64,000 nucleotides of DNA from Bradyrhizobium zhengyangense. Lineage in GTDB: Bacteria > Pseudomonadota > Alphaproteobacteria > Rhizobiales > Xanthobacteraceae. A program made the position numbers and the translations under genes. The notes beneath the pieces were generated by a model. It worked only from the letters and a program-made list of their open reading frames with translations. It did not search any database and was not told the DNA's origin. Of this stretch, positions 48,826-57,530 are shown piece by piece (the first letter of the stretch is position 1; the number at the start of each line of letters is the position of its first letter). The stretch spans positions 124,001 through 188,000 of the forward strand of contig NZ_JAKLUA010000001.1 in the NCBI RefSeq assembly GCF_022012435.1, in the 5' to 3' direction.

Positions 48826-50562
48826 ATGCCGCTTTTCAACCAGTCGATCCGGCGCAAGATCGTCGGCATCGCCCTCGGATTGATCGTCCTGATGCTCGTC
48901 ACCTCGGTCCTGTCGATGGTGATGTCGAGCCAGGTTGGCATTCTCCTGGACGAGCTGACCAATCGCTACATCCCGGCCTATAGCCATCTGGCCCGCGCCA
49001 ACATCCGCTCGCTGGAGCGGGCGCTGGCGCTGCGGCAAATGGTCATGAGCAGGATGGGATCGCCGTCGGACGAGGAGGCCTACGCGGCGCGGCTTCGCGA
49101 CTTCCAGGCATTGGACCGCAAGTTCGAGGAGGAGGCCGAGACCGCTCGCAAGCTGATCAACGCGATCATCGACGATCCAAGGACATCTTCCGACAATGCC
49201 GCCCTGGCACGGCTCGACGTCCGCATCGAGACTGCCGTCGCTGAGTTGCGACGCAATCTGGACGAGGGTAACGCGAAACTGCTCAAGCAGGTCGACGCCA
49301 ACGAGATGGCCGGTGCCCGCGGCACGCTGGAACAGCTCGATGTGCTGCGCGATCAATTCAACCGGCAGGTCGATGCAATCCGCGCCGACATGCTGACGCA
49401 GGTCTTCTTCTCGACCTCGCAGGTGATCCGTCGCCAGCATCAGGCGATCGTCATTTCGGGCGTCGTGACGCTGCTCGCAGCCGTCGTCGGATTTGCCTTT
49501 GCGTTGCTCGTCTCCGGCGGCATCACGCGCCCGGTGCGGCTGCTGCTCGCCGGTGCCCGCGAGGTCGAGGCCGGCCGCTTCGACAAGAGCATCACCGTCT
49601 CGACCCAGGACGAGATCGGCGAACTCGCGGCTGCCTTCAATCGCATGATCGAGCAACTGCGTCACAACGAGCGCATCCGCGAGACCTTTGGCCGCTACAT
49701 CGATCCCAAGGTGGTGCAGGGCCTGATCGACCGGCCGGAGGTCGCCATCGATGGCCAGCGCCGGGTGATGACCATCATGTTCTCTGACATGAGCGGCTTC
49801 ACCTCGATGAGCGAAGGCATGACCCCGCGGGGCCTCGTCAAGGTGATGAACCACTATTTCACGGTGATGTCCGCCCCGATCCGGAACAACCGCGGCGTGA
49901 TCGACAAATATATCGGCGACGCCATCATGTCCTATTGGGGCCCGCCCTTCGTCGAGGAGGACGAGCAGGCACTGCTTGCCGGCCAGTCCGCCATCGACAT
50001 GGCTGACCAGGTGCCCGCTCTCCAGAAGCAGCTGCCGGACCTGCTTGGCATCCGCGCCATGCCGGTGCCGTGCGACCTGCGCATCGGGATTGCCACCGGC
50101 GAGGTTCTGACCGGCAGCATCGGCTCCGAGCTGATGATGAGCTTTACGGTGATGGGCGATGCCGTGAACCTCGCCTCGCGCCTTGAGGCCGCGAACAAGG
50201 TCTACGGTACCCGAATCCTGATCTCGCAGGCGACCGCCGAGGCGATTGGATCCGGGCTCGAATTGCGCGAGGTCGACCGCCTTGCGGTGGTCGGCCAGAG
50301 TGTGCCGCAGCCGGTGTTCGAGGTGATGGGCAGGGCAGGTGCGCTCACCGCGTCACAGGAGGGGCTGCGCGCGCACTACGCCCAAGCGCTTGCCGCCTAT
50401 CGCGCATGCCGCTTCACTGAGGCCCGCACCGCGTTCAATGCGGCGCTGGAGAGCGTCCCCGGCGACGGCCCGTCGCAGGCCATGCTTGCGCGCATCGCGC
50501 AGTTCGAGACCGCGCCGCCGGCGGCCGATTGGGACGGCGCCTGGCGCATGGACAGCAAATAG
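48826..50562 (+). CDS. Membrane-bound class III adenylate/guanylate cyclase
   Basis: 578 residues from the ATG at 48826; an upstream TTG would add 14 residues. TM1 about 13-38, a periplasmic helical segment about 40-215, TM2 about 217-240, a HAMP domain (about 240-290), then the cyclase domain. The metal-binding Asp321 is in FSDMSGFT and Asp365 in KYIGDAIMSYWG; VMGDAVNLASRLE closes the domain. Both metal ligands are present, so it should be active. Substrate choice (ATP or GTP) is not resolved. A C-terminal extension resembling a TPR hairpin follows. Confidence 0.92.
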   Translation: MPLFNQSIRRKIVGIALGLIVLMLVTSVLSMVMSSQVGILLDELTNRYIPAYSHLARANIRSLERALALRQMVMSRMGSPSDEEAYAARLRDFQALDRKFEEEAETARKLINAIIDDPRTSSDNAALARLDVRIETAVAELRRNLDEGNAKLLKQVDANEMAGARGTLEQLDVLRDQFNRQVDAIRADMLTQVFFSTSQVIRRQHQAIVISGVVTLLAAVVGFAFALLVSGGITRPVRLLLAGAREVEAGRFDKSITVSTQDEIGELAAAFNRMIEQLRHNERIRETFGRYIDPKVVQGLIDRPEVAIDGQRRVMTIMFSDMSGFTSMSEGMTPRGLVKVMNHYFTVMSAPIRNNRGVIDKYIGDAIMSYWGPPFVEEDEQALLAGQSAIDMADQVPALQKQLPDLLGIRAMPVPCDLRIGIATGEVLTGSIGSELMMSFTVMGDAVNLASRLEAANKVYGTRILISQATAEAIGSGLELREVDRLAVVGQSVPQPVFEVMGRAGALTASQEGLRAHYAQALAAYRACRFTEARTAFNAALESVPGDGPSQAMLARIAQFETAPPAADWDGAWRMDSK

Positions 50563-50668
50563 CTGTCCGCGCCGGGAATAATTGATTCTACTTCATAACG
50601 ATGTTCGCCGTGACCCATTTTCCGGGCTTAGGTTTGGTGTCCCTGAGGCGTCTGATGGGGACACGCCG

Positions 50669-50845
50669 ATGACAGAACTTGAGGACAGGCTGGAGCGCTT
50701 CGAGACGCTCACCGCCGAATGCGAGCTGATTGCCAAGCTTGCGACCGACAGCAACAAGCGCGAATTCTACCTGAAGCTTTCGGAGCAGTACCGTCAGCTG
50801 GCGGTGGACATGCGCCAGGCGATCGCGATCAGGGCCGCCGCCTGA
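50669..50845 (+). CDS. Small acidic helical protein, 58 aa
   Basis: Starts at MTELEDRLERFETLTAECEL, with GGGGA upstream. The protein is almost entirely predicted helix with alternating acidic and hydrophobic residues; no signal peptide. Similar short proteins are common in Bradyrhizobium as I recall them, without known function. The reading frame is open further upstream but its composition changes. The minisatellite begins 15 bases after the stop. Confidence 0.6.
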   Translation: MTELEDRLERFETLTAECELIAKLATDSNKREFYLKLSEQYRQLAVDMRQAIAIRAAA

Positions 50846-50859
50846 CGCCGGCCGGAGGC

Positions 50860-50914
50860 GCGGCCAAGAGGCGGCCAAGAGGCGGCCAAGAAGCGGCCAA
50901 GAAGCGGCCAAGAA
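50860..50914 (+). repeat. Minisatellite: five 11-bp units GCGGCCAAGAR
   Basis: Units at 50860-50870, 50871-50881, 50882-50892, 50893-50903 and 50904-50914. The first two end in G, the last three in A; otherwise identical. An 11-bp unit is not a multiple of three. The rest of the 261-bp gap to the lipoprotein gene shows no other defined feature. Confidence 0.95.
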
Positions 50915-51106
50915 CGAGGCACGATGTTCCGCATCCGTGTCTGTGCGAGAGGTCGTGCAATCGCAATCCGTTCTTAACACTTGAGACGCATCCTCAATGG
51001 GGTCAGGGGATTCGCGCGTTGCGGTTCCCGGCGATGGGAATGCCTGGGGCAAGGTTGCCGTGTAACGTTGCCCGCGAACGTCACTCGTCCGATGGTTGGA
51101 CATCCC

Positions 51107-51319
51107 ATGCGTCTGCTTGCGGTCGCCTTGTTTGCGCTTTTGACGGCAGCCTGCAACCAGGAGCAGGACGTCACCGGCTCGACCCCGCTCTGCCCGATGC
51201 GCAGCTACACCTCCTACAATCCCCGCGACATGAACCAGTGTGTTGCCGCCTGCAAGGCGTGCGACCACGGCAATACCGTGACCTGCACGACCGCCTGCAC
51301 GCTCCACGGCGCGCGGTGA
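51107..51319 (+). CDS. Small cysteine-rich lipoprotein, 70 aa
   Basis: The N-terminus MRLLAVALFALLTAACNQEQ is a lipoprotein signal with lipobox LTAAC; cleavage would leave a mature protein of about 56 residues. The mature part has seven Cys including the lipidated one, in the series CPM, CVAACKAC, CTTAC, suggesting disulfides or metal binding outside the inner membrane. A longer frame upstream is not supported by composition. Function unknown. It is convergent with the GntR gene. Confidence 0.68.
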   Translation: MRLLAVALFALLTAACNQEQDVTGSTPLCPMRSYTSYNPRDMNQCVAACKACDHGNTVTCTTACTLHGAR

Positions 51320-51338
51320 GGAAAGGCGCTGCGTCGTC

Positions 51339-52058
51339 TCAGCCGCGCGCTGTCTCGCGCCGCAGTTCCGGGAAAATGGCCTCGTCCTGAAGGATGACGT
51401 CGGCCGTTCGCTGATAGTGCGCGGTCAACCGCTTCACCGCCAGGTCGGCATTGCCGCTCAGCACGGCCTCCATGATTGCCGCATGCTCGTCGCCGACGTG
51501 GCGTGAGGGGAAGGCTTTGCTGATCGACAGCCGACGGTAACGATAGAGCTGGTCGGCAAGCTGGCCGCAGAACGCGATCAATGATTGCGAGCCGCATTGG
51601 CCGATCAGGGTGCGATGGTAGATGCGGTGCAGCTTTTCCCATTCGGGATTGTCCTCAAACTCGGTGGCACTCAGCGAGCGCGGCACGCGGCTCAGCCGAT
51701 GTTGGGCGAGGACAAGCTGTTCCTCCCAGGCTGGCGTGGACGCTGCCATGGACTCGCGCAGCGCCAGCGCCTCGACCCAGCAGCGCGTCTTGGTCAGTTC
51801 GGCGAGCTCCGCGCGGCTGACGTCCTTGACGTAGAAGCCGCGCTGCTCGCGGACCTCGACCAGTCCGTCGGCGGTCAGCCGGTTGAGCGCCTCGCGCAGC
51901 GGCGTTTGGCCGGTCTGATAGGTCTCCATCAGAAACCGCATTTGCAGCTTGCGCGATGGGGCGAGGCGTCCGGACAACAAATCCTCGCGCAGCCGGTCAT
52001 AGACATGGCTCGCCTGCGTCGATGGCGCGGGCAAGGGGGCCGCCGTAGTCAATTCCAC
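51339..52058 (-). CDS. GntR-family regulator, FadR/FCD subfamily
   Basis: 239 residues. The winged helix-turn-helix (about 15-80) contains YDRLREDLLSGRLAPS and TPLREALNRLTADGLVE. The C-terminal helical FCD ligand domain follows, with metal-binding His candidates around 145, 190 and 215. The start is a GTG; a TTG two codons later is better spaced from GGAG. It is divergent from the VOC dioxygenase operon and is the obvious regulator, probably a repressor released by a pathway acid. Confidence 0.92.
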   Translation of the reverse strand: MELTTAAPLPAPSTQASHVYDRLREDLLSGRLAPSRKLQMRFLMETYQTGQTPLREALNRLTADGLVEVREQRGFYVKDVSRAELAELTKTRCWVEALALRESMAASTPAWEEQLVLAQHRLSRVPRSLSATEFEDNPEWEKLHRIYHRTLIGQCGSQSLIAFCGQLADQLYRYRRLSISKAFPSRHVGDEHAAIMEAVLSGNADLAVKRLTAHYQRTADVILQDEAIFPELRRETARG

Positions 52059-52095
52059 CGCTCCAGCCTCCGTTGTTCGCTCAGCTCACGGTTCG

Positions 52096-52118
52096 TCATC
52101 ATATACATCTGCTGATGA
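52096..52118. promoter_or_regulatory. Candidate operator in the GntR/dioxygenase divergent region
   Basis: TCATCA (52096-52101) and TGATGA (52113-52118) form an inverted repeat with an 11-base spacer inside an A/T-rich stretch (about 52095-52165) that stands out from the surrounding DNA. A second weaker pair, ATACAT and ATGTAT, overlaps it. Placement between the divergent starts fits a GntR-controlled promoter. Confidence 0.35.
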
Positions 52119-52257
52119 TTCCAAAAAATGTATAAATTTCTATTGCAGAGATGATTTTGTGTAATAAAAGGAAGTTGTCGGTTCGTGAAGGTGCGACCGC
52201 GATCAAGAAAACCACGCCCGGCTGGCCCGGACAGTGGCCTGATGGAGGAGTGCATTC

Positions 52258-53154
52258 ATGCCCCGGTTTCCGGTGACAGCGCTGCGCAGCGTCGATCTCG
52301 GCACGCCGGACCTGGACCGCTCCATGGGGTTCTATTGCGACGTCTGGGGCCTTTCGCTGGTCACCCGAGCGGCCGGCGTCGTTTATCTCCGCGCGACCGG
52401 CAGCGACCATCACGTCCTGGCCCTCTATCAGAGCGAGTTGCCGGAGCTTGGCGCCGTGACGTTTCGCGTGGCGAGCGTCGATGATCTTGCATCCGTAGCT
52501 GCCAACGCGGTCGCCGAAGGCGCCCAGCTGATCCGCGAACCCGCGCCCAACGACGCGCCCGATGGCGGCGTGGCGATGGCCATTCGCGCGCCGGAAGGCG
52601 GCATCCTGCGTTTCGTTCACGGCGACATCAGTCATGCGCCGGAGCAACTGCAAAGTGACCGGCCCGAGCGGCTGGCCCACGTCAATCTCAACAGCACGGA
52701 TGTCGATCGCTCCGCCGCCTTCTACGAGCGGGCGCTCGGTTTTCGGCTCACGGATCGCTCAAAGGCGATGGCGTTCGTCCGCTGCAACAGCGACCACCAT
52801 GCGGTCGTGATTGCCGACGCCAAAGTCAACGGACTCAATCACGTCGCCTTCCTGATGCCGAGCCTCGAGACGGTGATGCGCGGCTCCGGGCGCATGATCG
52901 ACGCCGGCTTCCCGATTGCGTGGGGCGTCGGACGCCACGGTCCGGGCGACAACGTGTTCTCCTACTTCATTGATCCGGTAGGCACCGTGATCGAATACAC
53001 CGCCGAGGTGCTGCAGGTGGACGACAGCTATGTCGTACGCGGTCCGGATCATTGGGTCTGGCCGCCGGGCCGTACCGATCAATGGGGCATCGCGCCGCCC
53101 AAGGCTGACCACGTCAAGGCCGCGCAACTAGCCGTTCGCTACGCCGCGCCGTGA
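52258..53154 (+). CDS. VOC-family extradiol ring-cleavage dioxygenase
   Basis: 298 residues behind GGAGGAG. Two VOC modules: residues about 7-125 and 138-250. The second has the iron ligands His141 (LAHVNLN), His195 (LNHVAFL) and Glu246 (TVIEYTAE), as in type I catechol 2,3-dioxygenases. The predicted reaction is meta cleavage of a catechol-like product in the cytosol. Its stop overlaps the start of the hydroxylase gene (GTGA), so the two are coupled. Confidence 0.9.
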   Translation: MPRFPVTALRSVDLGTPDLDRSMGFYCDVWGLSLVTRAAGVVYLRATGSDHHVLALYQSELPELGAVTFRVASVDDLASVAANAVAEGAQLIREPAPNDAPDGGVAMAIRAPEGGILRFVHGDISHAPEQLQSDRPERLAHVNLNSTDVDRSAAFYERALGFRLTDRSKAMAFVRCNSDHHAVVIADAKVNGLNHVAFLMPSLETVMRGSGRMIDAGFPIAWGVGRHGPGDNVFSYFIDPVGTVIEYTAEVLQVDDSYVVRGPDHWVWPPGRTDQWGIAPPKADHVKAAQLAVRYAAP

Positions 53155-54767
53155 GCGCGACGATCCATCACCACGTAAACGAGGTATCGAGGTCAGTGTC
53201 GGGTTCGATCAGCGCGAACGAGTACCAGGTTGCTATCGTCGGCTTCGGCCCGTCAGGCGCTGTCGCCGCCAGCCTGCTGGGCGCGCAAGGCATCCGGACA
53301 CTGGCTGTCGATCGCGACCGCTTGGTCTACGACAAGCCGCGCGCGATTGCGCTCGATCACGAGATCCTGCGCCTGTTCGACAATCTCGGCATTGCCGGCC
53401 AGCTCGCTCCGCACATCGGACCGTTTCCGGCGTCGGAACATTTCGGCGCGCACGGCCAGTTGATCCGGCGGATAGACATGGTGAGCGAGCCTTATCCGCT
53501 CGGCTACACCCCGACCATGGTGTTTACCCAGCCGCCTGTCGAGGAGATCTTGCGCGCGCATGCGCGATCCTATCCCTCGGTGGTCGTCGAGCTCGGCACC
53601 GAGCTCCGGCGGCTCGATCAGACGCCTGATGGCGTGACGCTCGAGCTGTGCGGCGAGCACGGCACGCGCAACGTCTCGGCGGACTATGTCATCGCCTGCG
53701 ACGGCGCATCGAGCCTGGTCCGCCGCCAGCTCGGCATCGGCTTTGACGATCTGGTGTTTGACGAGCCCTGGCTCGTGGTCGACCTCCGGGTCAACGCTTC
53801 AGGGATCGCAAAGCTGCCGCGCACGGCGGCGCAGTTCTGCGATCCGTCGCGGCCGACCACCTATATCGTCGGACCCGGTTCGCATCGGCGCTTCGAGATC
53901 ATGCTGCTGCCGGATGAGGATCCGCGCGCAATGGAGCAGCCCGAGCAGGTCTGGCGGCTGCTCGCACGCTGGCTCACGCCTGACGATGCGACGCTCTGGC
54001 GGGCGGCGAGCTATCGCTTTCACGCCCTTGTCGCAAGCAAATGGCGTGAAGGGCGCGTGTTTCTTGCCGGAGATGCCGCCCACCAGCAGCCACCGTTCAT
54101 TGGCCAGGGCATGTGCCAGGGCGTTCGCGATGTCGCCAATCTGGTCTGGAAGCTTGCGCGCGTGTTGGACGGAGAGTCAGGCGCGGCGCTGCTCGATACC
54201 TATCAGGAGGAGCGCAGCGCTCACGTCCGTGAGCTGACGACGCGCATCAAGGCGATCGGCCACGTCATCTGCGAGCGCGATCCGGAAGCGGCCGCTGCCC
54301 GTGATGTCCGCATCCTCGCCGAAGGCGGCGGCATGCCGCGCACCATCACCCGTCAGGAGATCGTGCCGCCGCTCAGCTGCGGTCTGCGCGCCGACGTGCC
54401 GCATGCCGCCAGTGGCACGCTGTTTCCCCAGCCATGGCTCGTGACATCAAGGGGCCGACAATTGCTCGACGCGACATGCGGCGTTGGATGGCGGCTCGTG
54501 CTGAGGGGCGACAGCGCCTTGGCGCGATCACGCGCGATCGCGGCACGCGCGGCGGAGATGGGCTTGCGCCTGATCGCCATCGCTGACGCGGATCAGGATC
54601 AGGGGCCGGATGTCATGCGGGAGGAGAGTGGCGTGGTGACGGATTGGTTCACGCGGCATGCCTGCGCGGCCGCCATCGTGCGCCCCGATCATTACGTCTA
54701 CGGCGTCGCGGCCGACGAAGCCGGACTCGCGGCGATGCTGTCCGATCTCGCGGCAAAGCTGCGATGA
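53151..54767 (+). CDS. FAD-dependent aromatic hydroxylase, MhpA-like
   Basis: 538 residues, GTG start overlapping the dioxygenase stop. FAD-binding VAIVGFGPSGAVAASLL, DG motif VIACDGASSLVRRQLG and GRVFLAGDAAHQQPPFIGQG are the three class A flavin monooxygenase signatures. The region and C-terminal thioredoxin-like tail resemble 3-(3-hydroxyphenyl)propionate 2-hydroxylase (MhpA). It should ortho-hydroxylate a phenolic acid to the catechol cleaved by the neighbouring dioxygenase. The true substrate is unknown. Confidence 0.9.
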   Translation: MSATIHHHVNEVSRSVSGSISANEYQVAIVGFGPSGAVAASLLGAQGIRTLAVDRDRLVYDKPRAIALDHEILRLFDNLGIAGQLAPHIGPFPASEHFGAHGQLIRRIDMVSEPYPLGYTPTMVFTQPPVEEILRAHARSYPSVVVELGTELRRLDQTPDGVTLELCGEHGTRNVSADYVIACDGASSLVRRQLGIGFDDLVFDEPWLVVDLRVNASGIAKLPRTAAQFCDPSRPTTYIVGPGSHRRFEIMLLPDEDPRAMEQPEQVWRLLARWLTPDDATLWRAASYRFHALVASKWREGRVFLAGDAAHQQPPFIGQGMCQGVRDVANLVWKLARVLDGESGAALLDTYQEERSAHVRELTTRIKAIGHVICERDPEAAAARDVRILAEGGGMPRTITRQEIVPPLSCGLRADVPHAASGTLFPQPWLVTSRGRQLLDATCGVGWRLVLRGDSALARSRAIAARAAEMGLRLIAIADADQDQGPDVMREESGVVTDWFTRHACAAAIVRPDHYVYGVAADEAGLAAMLSDLAAKLR

Positions 54768-54801
54768 ACAAAACAACGACAAAATGCAACAGGGGGAAAT
54801 G

Positions 54802-56130
54802 ATGCCATCATCGGAGAGCTTGACGACGGGGCCCACGGTGCCTGCACGCGCTTACGCGGTTCTCATCATGCTGTTTCTGTTTCAGACGATCAATTTCTTC
54901 GACAAGCTGGTCTTCGGCCTCTCGGCGGTACCGATGATGAAGGAGCTATCGCTCAGCCCGAAGGAATTCGGCCTCATCGGCAGCAGCTTCTTTCTACTAT
55001 TCTCGCTCTCGGGGATGGCCGTCGGACTGTTCGTCGTCGGCCGCTTCCCCGTGAAATGGATCCTGATGTTGCTCGCTGCCATCTGGTCGGCGACGCAGCT
55101 TCCGGTGTTCTTCTCGAGCTCTGTCATGGTGCTGGTCGTCTGCCGCATTCTGCTCGGCGCGGGCGAGGGGCCCGGCCTGCCGACGGCCTTGCATGCCTGC
55201 TACAATTGGTTTCCCGCCGACAAGCGCAGTGTCCCGAGCGCCGTGGTCTTGCAGGGGATCAGCGTGGGCCTTTTGGCCGGCGGCCCCTTGTTGACCTATG
55301 TGATCCTTAGTCATGGCTGGCGCACGGGCTTTCTGGTTTGCGGCCTGCTCGGCATCGCCTGGATGGTGGCCTGGAGCGTCATCGGCGGGGAGGGGCCCTA
55401 CGCCGCCGCGAGTGCGGGCCACGATGCACCTGCGGCCTCGCCGAACGTGCCGGCGCGGCTGTTGTGGTGTGATCCGACGGTGATCGGCGTCATCATCATG
55501 TCGACCATGTCGTACTGGATCGTCGGTATCTCCGCGACGTGGCTGCCGCCGTTCCTCCAGCTTGGGCTCGGCTACAAGCCGACCGATGTCGGCTGGATCA
55601 TTTCGGCTATCTACATGTTCCAGTCGCCGCTGCTGCTCAGCGGTTCCTGGGTCACGCAGGTCCTTCAGCGTCGCGGCTGGAGCTTGCGCGCGTGTCTCGG
55701 CAACGCCTCGGGATTGGCGCTGTTGGTCGCAGGCTGTGCGCTGCTGCTCAGCATCGTAACCTCGGGCGCCCTTCAGCTCGCCTGCGTGGCCATCGCCTTC
55801 GCCGCGCCAAGCCTGACCACGATCTTCGGCCCGGTGGCACTCGGCGCCGTGGCGCCGGCGGCCCAGCGCGGCCGGCTGATCGTCGTGATCTATTCGGGCA
55901 ATGCGGCATCGGCCCTATTCTCGAACGCGCTGACCGGATGGATCGTCGGCGAGGCGGGCAGCAACAGCGCGCTCGGCTATGCTCACGCCATGACATTCAC
56001 TGCCGGCATTCTCATCGTCGGTGCGGTTGCCGCGTTTGCACTCATCTTCCCGGAGCGGACCATCGCGCGTTTTGCCAAGGCCTCTTCGCGATCACCTTCG
56101 GCTACCATTCTTCCCGCCACGTCGACCTGA
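54802..56130 (+). CDS. MFS transporter, anion:cation symporter type (aromatic acid uptake)
   Basis: 442 residues, about 12 TM helices. The start is placed at the second of two adjacent ATGs (MPSSESLTTG), 5-6 bases after AGGGGG. VGRFPVKWILMLLAAIWSATQ and LLGAGEGPGLPTALHACYNWFPADKR are hallmarks of the ACS (phthalate/glucarate permease) branch. In this operon it most likely imports the aromatic substrate. Confidence 0.9.
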   Translation: MPSSESLTTGPTVPARAYAVLIMLFLFQTINFFDKLVFGLSAVPMMKELSLSPKEFGLIGSSFFLLFSLSGMAVGLFVVGRFPVKWILMLLAAIWSATQLPVFFSSSVMVLVVCRILLGAGEGPGLPTALHACYNWFPADKRSVPSAVVLQGISVGLLAGGPLLTYVILSHGWRTGFLVCGLLGIAWMVAWSVIGGEGPYAAASAGHDAPAASPNVPARLLWCDPTVIGVIIMSTMSYWIVGISATWLPPFLQLGLGYKPTDVGWIISAIYMFQSPLLLSGSWVTQVLQRRGWSLRACLGNASGLALLVAGCALLLSIVTSGALQLACVAIAFAAPSLTTIFGPVALGAVAPAAQRGRLIVVIYSGNAASALFSNALTGWIVGEAGSNSALGYAHAMTFTAGILIVGAVAAFALIFPERTIARFAKASSRSPSATILPATST

Positions 56131-56159
56131 TCGACCGCTTCAAACGTCAAGGACACCAC

Positions 56160-56996
56160 ATGAAATTCGCAAGCTTTCAAATCGACAACACCGCCTCGTG
56201 GGGCCTGGTGGAGGGCGATAGCGTGGCCGATCTTGGGAATCGCTATCCCGATCTGAAATCGGCGATTGCGGCCGGCGCGCTTGCCGAGGCGGCCAAATCA
56301 GCGATTGGCGCGAAGCGCCATCCGCTGGCGAAGATCAAATTCCTGCCGGTGATTCCGAACCCCGACAAGATCCTCTGCATCGGTCTGAACTACGAGAACC
56401 ATCGCAAGGAGACGGGCCGCACCGAGGTTGAGAATCCCACCGTGTTCGGGCGCTTCGCCAACAGCCAGACCGGACATCTCACCAACATCATCCGCCCGAA
56501 GGTCTCGACCCATCTCGACTTCGAGGGCGAGCTCGCGATCATCATCGGCAAGCCCGGCCGCTACATTCAGAAGAGCGAGGCTTGGGGCCACATCGCCGGC
56601 TATGCCTGCTACAACGAGGGCAGCGTGCGCGACTATCAACGCCACACCCACCAGTTTACGCCGGGTAAGAATTTTCCGTCGACTGGCGGCTTCGGTCCCT
56701 ATCTGGTGACACCTGATGAGGTCGGCGATGTCGGTCCGCTGCGCTTGCAGACCCGGCTCAACGGCGAGGTGGTGCAGGACACCACCATCGACCAGATGAT
56801 CTTCGATATCCCGCGCCAGATCGAATATTGCTCGCAGTTCACCCGGCTCGAGCCCGGCGACGTCATCGCGACAGGCACGCCGGGTGGCGTCGGCTCGCGG
56901 CGTACGCCGCCGCTGTGGATGAAAGCCGGCGACGTTGTCGAGGTCGAGATCGACAAGGTCGGCCTGCTCCGCAACGGGATTGCCGACGAAGCCTGA
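56160..56996 (+). CDS. Fumarylacetoacetate hydrolase-family enzyme
   Basis: 278 residues behind AAGGA. The FAH core starts at KILCIGLNYENHRKETG; metal ligands Glu122 and Glu124 lie in FEGELA. The third ligand position reads NEGSVRD, with Glu153 where most relatives have Asp (NDVSxRD); I believe a subfamily shows this form. GKNFPSTGGFGPYLV and ATGTPGGVG complete the family pattern. It would hydrolyse the ring-fission product, a 2-oxo-dienoate or acylpyruvate. Last gene of the aromatic operon. Confidence 0.92.
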   Translation: MKFASFQIDNTASWGLVEGDSVADLGNRYPDLKSAIAAGALAEAAKSAIGAKRHPLAKIKFLPVIPNPDKILCIGLNYENHRKETGRTEVENPTVFGRFANSQTGHLTNIIRPKVSTHLDFEGELAIIIGKPGRYIQKSEAWGHIAGYACYNEGSVRDYQRHTHQFTPGKNFPSTGGFGPYLVTPDEVGDVGPLRLQTRLNGEVVQDTTIDQMIFDIPRQIEYCSQFTRLEPGDVIATGTPGGVGSRRTPPLWMKAGDVVEVEIDKVGLLRNGIADEA

Positions 56997-57201
56997 TGTT
57001 TCCCGGACCTGACGACGGCCTATGCGCCGCTGCTGCGCAGGATTCACTGGGCAACGGCGGCGCAATCGCTCGGCATGACGCGGCTGTTATAGAACGCCGG
57101 CGCGGAACCGTTGGACGGCGACGGTGCGTCCGCACCGGAACGATTCACATGGGTCAATCATTACAGAAGGGCGGCAGGACGCGGAGTCCTTAGGAATGGG
57201 T

Positions 57202-57453
57202 ATGCTCGATCCCGGTCGGTTTCTGGTGTCATGCTCGCATTGCGAAGCATGGCCGATGGCGGCCAATGTCAAACGTTCGAGCTGGTCGGCGCAGCCGCAC
57301 GAAGTCAGCTTCGTGTGTCCACGCTGTCGCCGCGAGGAAACCGCCATCATCTCCGCCTCCGGTGAACTCACTCCGATCAAGCGGATCGACGCTCCGCCGC
57401 GCGACGTCACCACGGCCTGGGCTCAGGCCCAGCGCCCGAGAGGGCGCGCGTAG
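57202..57453 (+). CDS. Small protein with two CxxC motifs, 83 aa
   Basis: Start at the ATG of MLDPGRFLVSCSHC, six bases after AGGA; an ATG two codons earlier is too close to it. CSHC and, 30 residues later, CPRC form a zinc-ribbon-like pair. The rest is Arg/Ala-rich. No signal peptide. Function unknown. The 205 bp before it contain no clear gene. Confidence 0.58.
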   Translation: MLDPGRFLVSCSHCEAWPMAANVKRSSWSAQPHEVSFVCPRCRREETAIISASGELTPIKRIDAPPRDVTTAWAQAQRPRGRA

Positions 57454-57530
57454 CGCGCCTGTCTCGCCCCGTGGGGGCGGTTGGCGGACTTGTCCGACAA
57501 TGTGGTAGGATCGCCGCCAGGAGATTGTTC

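Noticed and set aside
50860..50914. CRISPR array
   Set aside because: The units are 11 bp in direct tandem without spacers, so this is a minisatellite. No other regular repeat-spacer structure was seen in the window.
57000..57090. A stretch after the FAH gene reading TTAYAPLLRRIHWATAAQ in one frame, like the tail of a protein
   Set aside because: It is under 30 codons with no start and no identifiable parent; it could be a gene remnant but there is not enough to call one.
57454..57530. Cobalamin riboswitch expected before the cbt operon
   Set aside because: The space is only 77 bp and I found no B12-box-like core there or in the 205 bp before the CxxC gene.
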